Counted from the stretch's first letter, positions 1-12,454 are shown. The stretch: 64,000 nt of DNA from Lasioglossum baleicum (GCF_051020765.1 NC_134932.1:9114001-9178000); one strand, 5' to 3'. The notes: generated from the sequence alone by a model not told the origin. A program made the numbers and translations.

Positions 1-1545
1 AATTTTACATACAATTGCTTTTTTCAAAATAAAAGGAAATGGAGACAGCTTCTTCGACTCAATGTTTCAATTTATCAATTTTTCTGTCCTCTCGCTTTCC
101 CTCTGTCCACGTGCCAAAGTGTCCAGAGAGGGCGTGGTTCCATCGCTGCCGATTTCAACGTGAATCTTCAAACGAAGAATTGCGAGTAAGATATTGTCCC
201 AACTACCTCGTACGCCGGAGATTTGTAATATTCCGTATCGAATTGTTAATCGACGACTCGACGGTAATTGAAAATTCCGACTGGCTACGTAACAGCGTGT
301 CGATAGTACAACTCGTTCTCCGGTTACTATACGTACTACGGCTAGATTACGTGTCACCTATGAAAACTCTTACGTAATTTGTTTTCCCGAAGGTTCGCGT
401 GTTCATTGAGATCGGCTGACAGCGAATAGACGAATAGAAATGTCTAATTCGATTTTCCAGGATTGACACGAAAGGTTTCGAGTTCCTTGAAATAGAACAG
501 GAAACACGCTCGTGTCCGCCGTCGAACTGTTCCCGCTCCTCGTCTTGTAGTTCTTTTTACCATCAACGACTAGTACGTTGATTAATCACCATATTTTGTC
601 GAAAAAATCACATAATGCTATCGTCAGTAAGTTATTTTTCCAGATACATAAAAGGAACAGACGACAGTCGCGTTGGTTGACGATGAAATAAACTGTAATT
701 AAAAGTAAAATTGTACAATAAATATAAAACTATAAAAGTAATAGGCACATGGTCGCCTTACAAAAATAATACGTGCTCTAATAAAGACGTTTATTAAATT
801 AATTCTTATGAAAGCATCTTTATAATTTGATTAATTGTGATCGTCCGTCGTCGAACCGTTTCCGGTCCTCGTTTCGCGAACGCTAGCAAAAATTCGGTGA
901 TCGAGGATCATGTTTCAATCGAAACGCTTCGCTCGTCGATGACCAAGCGGAGCGGATTCGTCGCGATTCGGTAAGTCGATCCGTCGCGTCGAGGAAGTGG
1001 ATTATTAGGCTGTTAATCTGCCGCGTGTTCGTTTCAGGAAATGAAATATTAAACTCTTAATCGCGCGTGTCAATTTCAGGAAGTCGCGACCGTCGCGGGC
1101 CAGAAAAGAAAAAGGAAACGCGGACGAGCTAGTCGTTCTCTGATTCTCTTATTCTGTTATCGCGTGGTCGGATCGGCTGATAACCGCTCTATCTCCTTCC
1201 GTGGAAGCGGCCGAGCTCGCCGACTCGTTGATTAACGTTTCGTCCGATTTCCGTTTCTCGACTTGTCGAGCCCAATAGACTGATTGCGTCGAGAAGGAGA
1301 GGGGAAGATAGAGATTCATTTCCGCCTTCAGCTCAGGTATGTCTTTGGCCCGACAAGTCGGAAAATAGTCGATTTCAAAATTTCGCGTAGATCGTAAAAT
1401 TGTTGCTGTCTGACGTAGTTAAAGATCTGAAGAATCGATTTCAGTATTGTCTTTTTGATTTGTGTACCCGTGAAGTACTCGACTTCATCGAAAGTCAAGA
1501 GATTTTATAGCGCGCTTTGCTCTCCTAAACAGTCTCAAGTGTTCT
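1..1545. other. Upstream non-coding DNA, no gene seen
   Basis: No open frame here looks like protein: short frames on both strands overlap and have no domain-like composition. Base composition alternates between AT-rich stretches (about 560-840) and GC-richer ones rich in TCG/CGA (about 840-1330). No RNA gene was recognised. Confidence 0.5.
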
Positions 1546-1740
1546 AAGGGGGTAGGCTTGTTTAGAAACAAGTTTAGAAATAAGTTTGCCCGCAAGGGTG
1601 CGGTGTGCCCTTTCTCATTTCTCGGTAATACATGCGATGGGGTTTTTCAGTAGTCAAAAGCGCTAGATAAAAGATCACTCTAGGCCGCGATCGTCCTCAA
1701 AGATCCTATTTTTACGTTTACGAGGCGGAAATTGTAAAAA
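1546..1740. mobile_element. Half copy of a palindromic (foldback) MITE, GGGGGTAGAC family
   Basis: It begins TAAGGGGGTAGG and continues through the family's diagnostic blocks: a 'CAGTAGTCAAAAGCGCTAGA' block near 1651 and a 'CCTATTTTTACGTTTACGAG' block near 1705. Other copies lie at about 28.1, 33.9, 38.0, 39.7, 44.4 and 56.0 kb. Only one arm is present. A fragment of another TIR family (TAGACTGCGGATGTTTATGC, about 1792) follows directly, suggesting the second arm was lost or interrupted. Confidence 0.6.
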
Positions 1741-1859
1741 TTCTAGTGACAATTTCATTGCGATATCTCCAATGGATCGAAAGTCATAACTAGACTGCGG
1801 ATGTTTATGCAATGAACAATATTTATAGACAAATTTTAAGAAAGTGGCATGAAATAAAA

Positions 1860-2750
1860 TCCTATTTTTAATGGAAATTTTATATTCCAGTAATCTATCG
1901 AATTTTATATTCCAGCATTTCTCTGTGAATTTCTCGATCGGGACCACTGTGCTCCGCATCGCAGAAACTCCGAATCCACAGCCGCGGGTCGCGCGTTTGC
2001 AAGGAGTAAGTCATGCGTTTGCGCGAACAGTCGCGCGTTATCGTCGGCACACATAGTGTGCCAATATGATCGGGTTTATTACCCACCGGGTGATTAGCAA
2101 ACTAACCGAGAAATAAGGATAAGAATACGGTTGGAGGATCTCGTTGCTCGCGACTTCGACGGGACCAGAGAAAGAGAGCATCGCCTGACGGGGTGCAATC
2201 CGCGCGAAATGCAACGCAGCGGTTCTGGTTTCTGGTAGAGTCACGTTCGAACGCGGGGGAACAGCTTAATCAAGGCCAGCCACGAGAGGCAGAAATGTGT
2301 CTCAGTATGTCGTAGGTTACAAATCGTCCAAGCGAGAGGACTGTAAACAGCCGTAAGGTTAAACGGGCGTGCACACACGTAAGCGCATTAATGAACGCGC
2401 TTAAGATACGCGGCGTGCCGCGCGTTTAAATATAGGCTAAACCAGTGTTTCTCAGCCTGTGGCGATTCCACACACGGCCTATTTATTATAGATCCGGCGG
2501 ACAACGGCGGCGACGTCGGTGTCTCCGCGTAAACGATACCGTGAGAAGAAAACGCGATTAAGGCACCCGCCAAACGCCGCGACCCAACTTCCTAGCACGG
2601 GACAAGAATTGGTTTCAATTGAACTTGAACCCCGCCGCGTTAAACCGCCCGCCAAGCCGCGCCGAGCCCGAGGAAAACAAAACGGATCCGCTTCTGTCTT
2701 CTCGAGCAAATGTCGCAACAGAGAAGGGTACATACTTACAACGGAAGCAC
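1860..2750. other. Non-coding stretch, nothing recognised
   Basis: GC-moderate sequence between two foldback elements. Frames of 60-90 codons occur on both strands at the same places, as expected by chance in CG-rich DNA. None begins or ends in a way that suggests an exon. Confidence 0.4.
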
Positions 2751-3336
2751 CCCAAGTGTCCGACTTCGATTTTGATTATTTTTTGTGAGACGATGGTATA
2801 TGGATCCCTAATGATGTCTGCAAAATACTATATGTAGTTACCTACTCAATAGTTTTAAAAAAAGATATAAACAATTAAACTTTCATACGTCGTTGATATA
2901 CCATGATTGGCAGCTCAAATTTTCGAAGTTCCATTAGCCATACCTTTAAAACTATTGAGTAACTACACCTAATATTTTGCAGACATTATTATGGATCCAT
3001 ATTAGGGCTGTAACTTTTCCGAAGCTTCGAAATCTTCCAAGTGCTCGAAATTTCAAAGTCTTCGAAACGTATGAAGTTGTAACTTATGAGTTTCACACCG
3101 TGTCAAGATTTTTGATAAATAAAAATATTAACTTTCAGTCACGACTGTTTTTTCCAATCTTCTAATAATTTACTACGGAGGTTTGAAATTCGATACTTTG
3201 ATTCTCATCGCCTTCGAATTTTCAGAAATTGAAGTTTCGAAGCTTCGAAATCTTCGACCTTCGTAGGAAAGTTACAGCCCTAATCCATATACCATCGTCT
3301 CACAAAAGATTATCAAAATCGAAGTCGGACACTAGG
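2751..3336. mobile_element. Foldback element interrupted by a hAT MITE
   Basis: The left arm starts AAGTGTCCGACTTCGATTTT (about 2754) and runs through GAGACGATGGTATATGGATC and CTACTCAATAGTTTTAAA. The right arm is its inverted copy: TTTAAAACTATTGAGTAACT near 2944, then GATACCATCG-type sequence after the insertion, ending AAATCGAAGTCGGACACTA near 3333. With the 3003-3282 insertion and one copy of its target duplication removed, the arms pair nearly end to end, so this was a roughly 300-bp palindrome. Superfamily not assigned. Confidence 0.75.
3003..3282. mobile_element. hAT-type MITE with TAGGGCTG termini and a perfect 8-bp TSD
   Basis: The termini are TAGGGCTGTAACTTTTCCGA and, inverted, AGGAAAGTTACAGCCCTA. 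The interior is made of TTCGAAG-rich short inverted repeats. The flanks are ATCCATAT (2995-3002) and ATCCATAT (3283-3290), an exact 8-bp duplication, which is typical of hAT transposition. Relatives lie at 16570, 23851, 48713 and 60384. No transposase is encoded. Confidence 0.85.
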
Positions 3337-6314
3337 GCGACACGTGGTTGCAAGGGGTAGACGAGGGGCGGGGAGTGTTAGCTGTCCTGAAATCCATTGT
3401 TTCCAGTCTCGGCGATTATTCCGATAACGATCGACCAATTCGCAGAGTTTATCGTTCAGAAGAGAAACCAACAGAAGGAAAGAGGCACAAGCGGTTGATT
3501 GCCGCCTAACTCTGGCCGCGGTCGTTTTCTGCGCCATCGGTTTCAGCGGCTGAAAGGGTTAATTGTCTAATTAAGTAAGGCGGTCGGTCATACGGACGGT
3601 CTGCGCGACGAGGAGCCATCAGCACCGCGGGCGTGCTCATGGAACCACAACGGCGAAAGTTACCCTCGTTTTCGCAACACTGTTCCCACCCTTGCTCCGC
3701 TTTTCTCCGCTCCACATTGTTGCTCCTCTTTCTCCGGCCCGGTCCGGCCCGGTCTCGTCTGTCTCCGTCGAGTACGCTCTCCTTATTGTCAGCAACGCGC
3801 GAGTGCCTCTCCTCTCATTCCGGGAATAGGCCATTTTCAGAGAGTTCTCTTTTCGAGGTAGAACTCGTAATTCGTAATTCGGCAGTTTAAATCAGAATCA
3901 CTTCTTTATGAATGGACCAAACGATCTCCAATTTTTCTGTAAGACTAGAAGAATTATTAATAAAAATTTGAATAAAATTAAATATCAAAAGCATAATTAA
4001 ATAGAGCGTAAAACAAGCTTTAAAATTACATATAACTCGTTACATTAAGGTAAATATTTATTGGTATAAAATCGCAATTAAAACAAAGCAACAAAAATCC
4101 TGCATTTCTTTCTTTACAACCTAACACATACATTTAATTAGAGCGAGCTCAGGTGACGAGCAAACATAACATATGGGAAGTATAGCGCGAAATACAAAAT
4201 AGGGGAGTCCCATTTCCGTCGTGCCTGGAAGAAGGACTGGAAATTGTTAATGGGCCCGCATGTGTTGGCGAAAATCGTGGGACGAGTATACGCACGCCGA
4301 AACAAGAATACGTCGAGACGTGCTACATATTTACTACGCTGCGAAAGGTGATCATCGAACGTAGGAGGGAATAGTGGCGGCCACAGAGGAAGGGGGCAGA
4401 GAGACTAGTGCGTTAGAAAGAGCGGAAAAGAGAAAGAGAGAGAGAGAGTAGTAGGACGAAGCGTTTCCACACCGGATATCCTTCCGAGGGAAGTGGTGCA
4501 CGCGATTCGCATCTCCACGCCCGCGGTGCTTGTATTTCGATTATTATAAATTCGTCGCTTCACGTCCCATTAACGGCGATTTCCCTTCTTAGCTCGTTAT
4601 CCAATTTGTTTAACCCTTTCGTAGCCAACCGGGTACCCATTTACTACATTTCTTTCAACAACTTGTTCATGCTCCTCTAAAAATAATGCAAAATGTCTCT
4701 TGCCGATTTTTGTAAAAATAAATAGTAATCGTATCAAATATAATGAATTTTCTAAAGAGACGTCTTTGGCAACTTCTACAAGCAGCATGGAAAAATATCA
4801 AATTAGAAACATTCGAAAAACTAATCGCCACGATGACCTGAATATATTTTCCATCTGTAAAAAAATTTTATAAAAAGAAATTAAACCGACACACGAACTT
4901 AAATACAATACAATCTTTTCGGAGGCGGCGCAAAATTGGAAATTTTCGACACTGGAAATTACGAAAATCCTTAAATTCTGATTTCCAAGTTCACCATATT
5001 CCAATGAAATCATAATCAGCAACAATTGTCATTTAAGTTCGTGTGTATTCACATCAATTAAATGGAAATTATTTCATACTTTTTAGTGTTATCAACGACT
5101 GACGATTAACTTCATCAATCGATTGAATCAATCGCTGATTTTTCAAGGATTACTTTATTAATCGTACACACATTAATCAATCAATCTTGATTAAAAGGTT
5201 AATCGATGAATGCCCAACTTTGCTCCGGGACATACTCTACAAGATGCAAAAGGTTTCGTTCCGATTGGTCCATCCATCTGGGCATAACCGGTGAACATAT
5301 GTACATAGAAAAAAGAAACGAAAAAAAGGCACACACAGGATCGAATTGAGTAACCTCCTCCTTTTTCGAAGTCGGTCAAAAATGGCCATTCGGTACACTG
5401 TGCCGCCAGAGATATTCACGGTTTCCGCTTGAAGGTGCACGATTTCGAAGAAACAGATAGAAATCTTTTTTACGAATTCTTCTTTCGCTGTTTCGAATAA
5501 AAGAGTTCCATATATTTGCATTACCATTGTGGTAGACGCAACAGCGAACGGAGGGAAATGCCTATTGGCAGAACCTGCATGTTGTGCGGTTGAAGAAGAG
5601 CGGACAGCTGTTACGACCATTGACGAACCTCGGATCTTTCATCCATAAAAGAGAGCGCAGTTCGCTTGTGCATCGCGTACCAGCGCGGCGCCCTTCGAGA
5701 TCACGCAACTTTTCTATACACACGACAATTGTTTGTACACCTTTCAACGAAGAATTTCTTCAAGGTGATCGAGTCGCGGTGTGTCCACCCTACATATATA
5801 CTACACGTATATATACATATATACATAGAAAACTGGCACGCGGCGTAAGAAGCCTGATGCAAAGTATGCAGTTTTTAATGGGACATTACGTTACATTGTT
5901 TTCGCGCCCATCAGATACAGCAATGCGTGCGGGAGATAGCGTGCTTGTTTTATGCTTTAAAAGATTACTTATTCGCATGCTCGCGATGGAAAGAAATACT
6001 ACGAGGAAGGATCGTTCGGTAAAGATAGATAACAAAACCGCGAGCACAGTGTGATATCTCGGGGGCGACTCTGTCGAGCATGTAACACATCATGCTACGC
6101 GCTCGCGAACTGCGTCGAGCAAGAAAAAGAGGGACATAGGCACACCTTATACGTGTGCTAGAGGAAAAATAAAAAATGGAGCCGCGCAGCGTAATAGTAA
6201 ACGCGATGAATATTTCATCGATCGTTCGATCCACTGGCGATGTTCCCTGTGAAAACGGTTCGAACGATTGATGTATGTATCTTCTGCCTAAAGTCTTAGG
6301 TGCCTCACCCTGTA
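3337..6314. other. Non-coding stretch upstream of sprouty
   Basis: No gene recognised. Features visible are a short (GA)n at about 4432-4450 and an AT-rich block at 5090-5215 dense in TAATC, ATCGAT and ATTAAT motifs. That block could be a homeodomain-site cluster, but is more likely a decayed hAT end, because it finishes in an ATCGATGAATGCCCAAC-like sequence. The longest + frame (5584-6054) starts at GTG and has no recognisable domain. Confidence 0.4.
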
Positions 6315-6664
6315 CAGTGTTCCCGCGATTGATGTGACTTTCGGGTATGCGGATGATGTGACTTTTTTATCCCCACTACTAGGGGGTTCCCCATTGGGTG
6401 GTCGATCGCGCTACAAAGAAATTAAGGTATTGGGGTGTTTAAATTGGGGTTTTATGATACTCGATGTATCATTCTCAGGTATGGAATAGCATTAGTACAA
6501 CACAACAATTTCTCGCTTAGCACCGTTGTTTACCCAGGATCGTCGTTTACATTTGGAAAAGTTATCCAAGAAATCTATGTCCGCACACGTAAAAAACGGT
6601 AGTAGCATTTCGTATCCTGAGACTCGATACCCCCGAGGTTCTCACAACAATCGCGGGAACATTG
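6315..6664. mobile_element. TIR MITE, Tc1/mariner or pogo-like, TA target
   Basis: The left terminus CAGTGTTCCCGCGATTG and right terminus CAATCGCGGGAACATTG are inverted with one mismatch over 17 bp. Each is flanked by TA (6313-6314 and 6665-6666). The CAGTGTTCCC end and an internal CTCGCTTAGC resemble pogo/Tigger ends, but assignment beyond the TA-target Tc1/mariner group is inference. There is no coding capacity in its 350 bp. Confidence 0.7.
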
Positions 6665-7517
6665 TATACGGTGTAAGATTCACACCGCAGTATTAGGGAC
6701 ATTTCTAGTGGTTTTTGTGCCGCAGTAATGGGCGGCCCCTCCTTCACTTTAATGCACGTGATATGCTGAGGGCTTAATTTTTGTATTAAAAAAGCAAGAG
6801 AAGTTTCTTTTTACACTTTGATTGTATCGAATTAGGTATCTAAATAATAATAAATGTAGAAGTCTTATTTTTATAAAAATATGAGAATATACTCGACAAT
6901 TTTGTTTGCCTCGCAAACGAGAACACGTTCTCCTCGAATTGTACAAATTGATTCAGAGTAAAATATTTATTTTTACGTATTTCAATGTCATTGAGGAAAA
7001 ATACCGCAGTAATAGGCACACGTACCCTAGTAAAGTATCGAGAGTGCGGGAAATCGTGGACGATCTCGCGGTCGATTCGGGGCCAGCAATGCGCGTCGGA
7101 GCTCGAGAGAGCAAGGCGCTTGGTCAGGTTGGGCGGAAAAGAGCTCGACGTGATGCAACCAACCGCGTATTTATGGTAATTTTATTTGCAGGAGTCTCGT
7201 CGATTTATCTCGACAATATCCCGCTCGTGATTCCGAGGACTTGCGTGTCCGATTAATAGCAGAACTGGTGCGGCTCGATTCGATCCACGTATGTGACGTA
7301 CGTGTGCCAGTGTAAGTACATGTGAGAGACCGGAGTGAAAGAGAGAACGAGTGAACAGCAAAGAAGAAAGAGAAAATGAGAGAGCTGGCAAGACTGGAAG
7401 TGACGAGGACAGTCTGGTTTATGCTCACTCTCTGGCTCACGACAGAGAGTGGGAGGAGGAACACGCACACACGGCTACATAAATAACGTGTGTACACAGA
7501 GAGAGGCTCGTCGAGAG

Positions 7518-7565
<48 letters not shown>

Positions 7566-8899
7566 GAGCGAAAGAGACGAAGACGAAAGAGGATGTAGTC
7601 GGCGGACATTTACGAAGAGAACCGAGTCTCTCCGACATGTGGGAGAGCCCGTAGTACACACCGAGGGGAGGGGTGTATCGGTTTTACGACGTTCGATCAC
7701 CTGAACGAAGATTTTTCAAGCGCCCCGCGAGAAGAGAGAACGCGACCGCGTCGTCATTCGCGTAGCCGCCATTCTTCAATGAATAAAACTGTCCTACACC
7801 ACGCTGACACGTTCGGCCGCGGAAATTTCACTTTGCGCTTCCGGCGCGGCGCGCGCCTCTTTTCTACTCTCTCGTTACGTTGCACCTTCCGCGGAAACTC
7901 GCGAGCGCTCAAATCCACGAAACGATTCAAACGGATTAATGTTTAATTGACACAGCTCTACGAAACGTATTTTTTTTAATTTTCAATATACATAGGCCCA
8001 CATGAAAAAGTTGTAAAATACAATTTTTACTATTTTTTCTACAATTCCGAACAATCGCATTTTTTGAAAAAATTTCTATCCACATCCTGTAGTAATCTAG
8101 TTGCTCCAGCTGGCCAAAAACATTCAGATCGTATAGTACAATATTAAAAAAGTTATCCTCCTCTTTAGAACGTCCGAATATTAATTCGAGTCACTGTGAA
8201 CGCTACGATCAAGGTATTGCGTGCGATCAAAGGACGAAGGGTGAGAAAATGTCGCGTGTTGTAGTGAAAGAAAGAACTGCTGAGAAGCGCGTGGGGCCAG
8301 AGCAAACAGAAGCAGCCCTGGCCGCACAATACGAGCATGAATGAAGTATCGCGTCTGGCTCGCGAGGTACGGTATACGATGGCGAGGCATGGAGGGGAAA
8401 GGGCAGAGAGCGGAGGTTCATGGGGCGTGGGACGGACGGTGGGGGTTGGGGTGGGGGGCGTCACGGTGCTTTCGTAGCGTGGGTTGCGTGTGTGCGTGTT
8501 GGTTCGCACCCGCGCATTTACGTGCGAGGTTCGTCGAGGCTTGGCCGTTTGTGAAACAGTGCGAGTATACGTTCTCGCGCGCACGAACGACCGAACGCGC
8601 GCGCATATGCAAGCAAGTTCGATGCAGAGATCGAGAGCGCATGCGCATTCGAGCACCCCACTCACGGATACGACAGGCCGCTGCTCCTCGACGCGCTGTT
8701 TCGCTGTTTGTAGGCGAGCGGAGAGTCTAGAACGCCACAGCAGCGTCGAGCGTAGCCGGTCTCGGCTCCGAAACGAGGGACGACACACGCAGAGAGCGAA
8801 TGAACGGAGTACGATCCGGGTGTTCACGGTAGCAAAGAGAAAAGAGAAACAACAAAAGTAGGAAAACGTCGAATAAAATCGTTCGTTGTCCAATAAAAT
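6665..8899. other. Non-coding DNA approaching the sprouty promoter
   Basis: No supported gene. AT-rich at first; from about 7000 it becomes GC-rich with long CG-laden overlapping frames on both strands, which are a by-product of purine/pyrimidine tracts. An AT-rich patch lies at 7960-8160. Confidence 0.4.
7521..7562 (+). repeat. (GA)n microsatellite, about 42 bp
   Basis: An uninterrupted GA dinucleotide run. It belongs to a series of GA/CT tracts that becomes dense toward the first sprouty exon. Confidence 0.95.
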
Positions 8900-11800
8900 A
8901 TAAAGCGAGCGAGAGAGAGAGAGAGAGAGAGGGAGAGAAAGAAAGAGAGGGAGAAAGGTCTCGCGAGTGCGCGCGCGTTGTTGCTCGGTTCCTTCTGTTT
9001 TGCCGCACGCGAGAGAGGAGTCGCTTCCCCCTTCCCCACCCCCACCAGTATCCGTAAAGCCGCGTGAAAAATTGTAAAAAAAAAAGGGAGACTCGCTGCC
9101 GAGAGACAGTTATCCAGAGACACGAGGAAACGCGTTCATTCGATCGTGTCTCGAATGTGCGCGACACTCGCCCGTGCCAACTACATAACGCGTTGCCTCC
9201 GAGACCGATTGAACGCGCGCGTGTATGTGTGAGTGCGTGTGCTGGCGATGAGACCGAAACCGACGAGAACCGATGGATACACACCATGAACCGTGATCGA
9301 TCCGTCCGTCGACCTGCACGGCGACACGCGTTAACGTGAACGAAGGAAACGGGCGGTACGACACAGCAACGGGGAGAGAGAGAGAGGTTAGAAACGCAAT
9401 CCGTCGGGAGAGGAGGATCGTGTCGTGTGGGTGATATTATTGTGACTCCCGTGGGAGTACGTCAAGGAAGAGACGAGGGGGAAATCGAAGAGGAAAAAAA
9501 GAAGAGGGAAAAGACAAGAAAAAAGTGAGAAGGCGTGTACCGATTGACTGGTGGCCCCGTCGGTCGGATAGTACGCGCCTGGCCTGCTCTCGCACGATCT
9601 ACACCGGCATGGCCGCCGAGGCCAGCTGAACTTTTTCGTCTCTCGCTCGCTCGTTCTCCGTCTTCGTTCGTGCTCCCTCTCTGCCCCCTCTCTCTCTCTC
9701 TCTCTCTCTCTCTCCGTTTCAATCCCTACTCTTTCAACTCCCAGTGTCCCCCCTTGTATATTCCCCAGCCGCCGCCGGCTGTCTCGTCGTTTCGTCTCTT
9801 TTTTTCTTACTTCCAGCCGACTCGTTCCAACTCTCTTTCCGCTTAACGCGAGAGAGGAGAGAGACCGTGCGCGCGGGCGCGCGTACGTCACAAATACCCG
9901 GATCGTTCGGTGTGTTTGTGTACGGGGCGAAGAGTGTGTACGGTGGTGTTGGTTGTGCGCGGGGTACGCGAACGTGAGTTGCGCCGTGTTCACCGGAGCG
10001 ATCGTGGATCGGAGAGGGGAGAGAGAACGAGCGAAGGCTTGCCATTCGAGAAAACCAGTGAACTCGAGTGAGAGCACTACGGGGCGCGTAACTGGAAACA
10101 CACGCGCGCGCAACGGATCCGTTCGTTGTTCGCGGGAGTGCCGAGCGTCCGATCGATCGAGACACATCGTCGTCGTGCTCGCGAGAAGTCGATCGCCGTG
10201 ATAATTAAGCTGTTTTCCATTCGGATATTTAACGAGTGTGCACGTACCTGAAGATCCAAGTCGATCAGTGTTTTTGGACCTTGTTGAGGACGCGATCGAC
10301 GACAGTAACACACGGAGGTCTGTCGCGAGAAAGTCGTCCGTGCGTGTTCATTCTTCCGGTGACTGTAACAGCCGAAGGTAGCAAAGGTAGGCTGCGACAC
10401 CGGTTACCGATATCACGCACCTGTTGTTTCCTCGAGGTGTTCTACGTGTGTGCGCGTGTGTGTGTGTCTATATATGTGTGTGTACCGCGCAGCAGACAGT
10501 GACACGAGAACTCGGTGTAGAACCGAGATGTCTCGCTTCGAAAAATAACGGAGAGCGAAATAAAAGGTGCGTATCCAGTTCTGCGAAGCGTACGTTCGAA
10601 GAAGGGGAACAGGAACAGGAACAGGAACAAGGAACAAGAGAGAAGGATGCGCCAGAAGGAGAACGCCGCCAGTGTGGGCCTCCTACTCTTCGCTTTTCCA
10701 CGGAGGGCAGTACTGTTGTCGGAGGTGCGAGCCGCGTGACACGAATGCGAGAGTGCGAGAGAAAGGGGATCCACGAACGAGGAGGCGGCGGTGGGACAGA
10801 GAGAGAGGGACCGAGAGATAGAAAAGGAGGAAGAAGAAGACGAAGAAGAAGGAGATCCGTTTGCCGGTGGAGAGCAACGGCAACAGCGACGGAGACGTCG
10901 ACGTCAACGACGACGACGACGACGAAGGCACCAGCGGGAGCATATATCCGGCCGTGGCATGTGCGCGGAACAAGGACAGACCGAGAAGTGGCTATTTCTG
11001 TGGAGCATATAGGGGGCCGCCCGTATAAAATAAGCAGTGAATGAAGGAGCCTGTTTACTGGCAGACAGCCTACGCGAGATTCAGTCGGCTCTCTCTCTCG
11101 GTCTCCCGCCGCGGTTCGGTCCTCTATCTCCTCTCTCTCTTTCTCTCTCTCTCTCTGTGTGTGTCGGTAAGCTTGCGTGTTTCTCGCTCTGACTCGTTGT
11201 ACGCATCCCGTAGCGGATACAAGAGAGAAAGGAAGAAGAGTGAGAGAGAGAAAGAGGGATATACCGAGTAGGAACAGAGTAAGCAAGCACCAGCAGGCAG
11301 CAGCAGCAGCAGCAGCATTCGTTGCCACGAGACGAGAAAGAGCCCTGTGTGTGGCCAGTGCGCGAGAAGAAGCCGCGGTGTGTGTTCACCGATCTTGTCC
11401 TTCTGTCTCGTCTCGACTCGTCTCGGTCCCGTCCCAACCCGTCCCCATCTTGCCCCGCCTTGCCTTGCCTCACCTCGCGTCTTCCCATCTCGTCTCGCAT
11501 CGTGCCTCGTGTTTTTCTCGACCGGGTTCTCGTACACGGCGAGTGGTCGAGAGCTACACCGTGCTCCGGTGCCGCCTTTCGCGTTCCTCGGCCCCCGTGC
11601 TCCGCCTCACCGTCAGGATTATCAACCACAGGAGTTTCTTGTTTCTCTGTTCAATACACCAGTTGCGTTCCGTTTTGTTTCGCTAAAACGCGTCGACTTG
11701 CTACGCTTCGACGGTACATGTAACTGCCTACATGTAACTCGAGCGTTGTGTTTACATGTGTTGTGTGAGACCGGTGATCGGTGACTAGTGCGAACCAAGT

Positions 11801-12117
11801 GAGGAATCAAAGGGAGACGCAGAGAGAGAGATAGAGAGAGAGAGAGAGAAACGAATTTCCGTTTATTTTCTCGACAAACGTGCCACCCTGTCTTCAGTGA
11901 AATATCAGTGAGAAAAGAAGCTTGTCGTCTGCTCGTCGCCCGAGACGAGGAATACGTATAGGACGCGTTGGATAAGTTTGTGTGCGCGCGCGCCAACGTT
12001 GGAACCACGGGTGAACGGATAAAATCAGGAAGCAGAAAATAGGGAAACGGGAGACGATACGAGTCACAGAGGAAGTTCGCGGTGCCAGGGTACAGGTGAA
12101 ACGGAAGTGCCGAAAGT
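8900..12117 (+). promoter_or_regulatory. sty: GC-rich, GA-tract-rich region: probable promoter and 5' UTR of sprouty
   Basis: About 3.2 kb directly upstream of the first coding exon is CpG-rich and studded with GA/CT tracts (8907-8932, 9688-9714, 11128-11155, 11820-11850), a (CAG)n near 11298 and GAC/CGA triplets near 10900. In insects such tracts are the binding substrate of GAGA-factor-type proteins and mark developmental promoters. All frames are closed or low-complexity, so this is read as promoter plus untranslated leader. The transcription start cannot be fixed from sequence. Confidence 0.5.
11024..11030 (+). promoter_or_regulatory. Candidate TATA box
   Basis: A perfect TATAAAA in otherwise GC-rich DNA, about 1.1 kb upstream of the first coding exon. 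A TCAGTC initiator match at 11081-11086 lies about 57 bp downstream, too far for this TATA box to act on it directly. The two may be independent weak candidates or chance. Confidence 0.2.
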
Positions 12118-12454
12118 GTGGATACCTTGGACTACGAGCCACCCCCGGTGCTGCCCCCGCGGCGCCCGCCCTGGCCGTCCAACAACCCGAGCAGCACCGC
12201 CTCGAGGTACAGCGGCCAGCAGCAGCGCATCGCCACAGCCACCGCCACCGCCAACACCGATAGCAACGCCAACACTACAGCCGCCACCACGTTCTCGCTG
12301 ACAGCGACGGCGGCTACGACGACTACCACGTCGACGACGCTTAGACCGGCGTTCCGAGGCTCAACGACCTCCTCGTCTGCGCGAGTGTCGCCGCAGCCGC
12401 CCCCCTTGACGCCGCCCCAGTATCCTGCGCCCCCACGGCCCCCTAGTCGAAACG
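12118..12454 (+). CDS. sty: Sprouty, first coding exon (non-AUG start apparent)
   Basis: Encodes the N-terminal 112 residues plus the first base of codon 113 of Sprouty, an intracellular feedback inhibitor of receptor tyrosine kinase/Ras-MAPK signalling. It opens DTLDYEPPPVLPPRRPPWP, a proline/arginine motif of SH3-ligand type, then runs through Thr/Ala/Ser-rich low complexity to PPLTPPQYPAPPRPPS. The donor at 12455 reads ACG|GTGAGT, near consensus. Phase 1 joins exon 2 at 50229 (g|gt, Gly) with the frame kept open. The start chosen is GTG at 12118, because TGA at 12097-12099 closes the frame upstream and no ATG lies in between or later in the exon. Its context (A at -3, G at +4) is favourable. 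From memory, Drosophila Sty also begins with an acidic second residue followed by a Pro-rich stretch, so this codon sits where the initiator is expected. An unseen upstream exon cannot supply the start without an acceptor after 12099, and none is convincing. Confidence 0.72.

Noticed and set aside
5090..5215. Cluster of TAATC/ATCGAT motifs as a homeodomain enhancer
   Set aside because: More likely a decayed transposon end; the motif density follows from a repeated AATCGATT-like element sequence.
7171..11629. Many long frames on both strands rich in Ser/Leu/Arg/Glu
   Set aside because: They coincide with GA/CT tracts, overlap each other on all frames, often start at GTG/CTG and have no domain.
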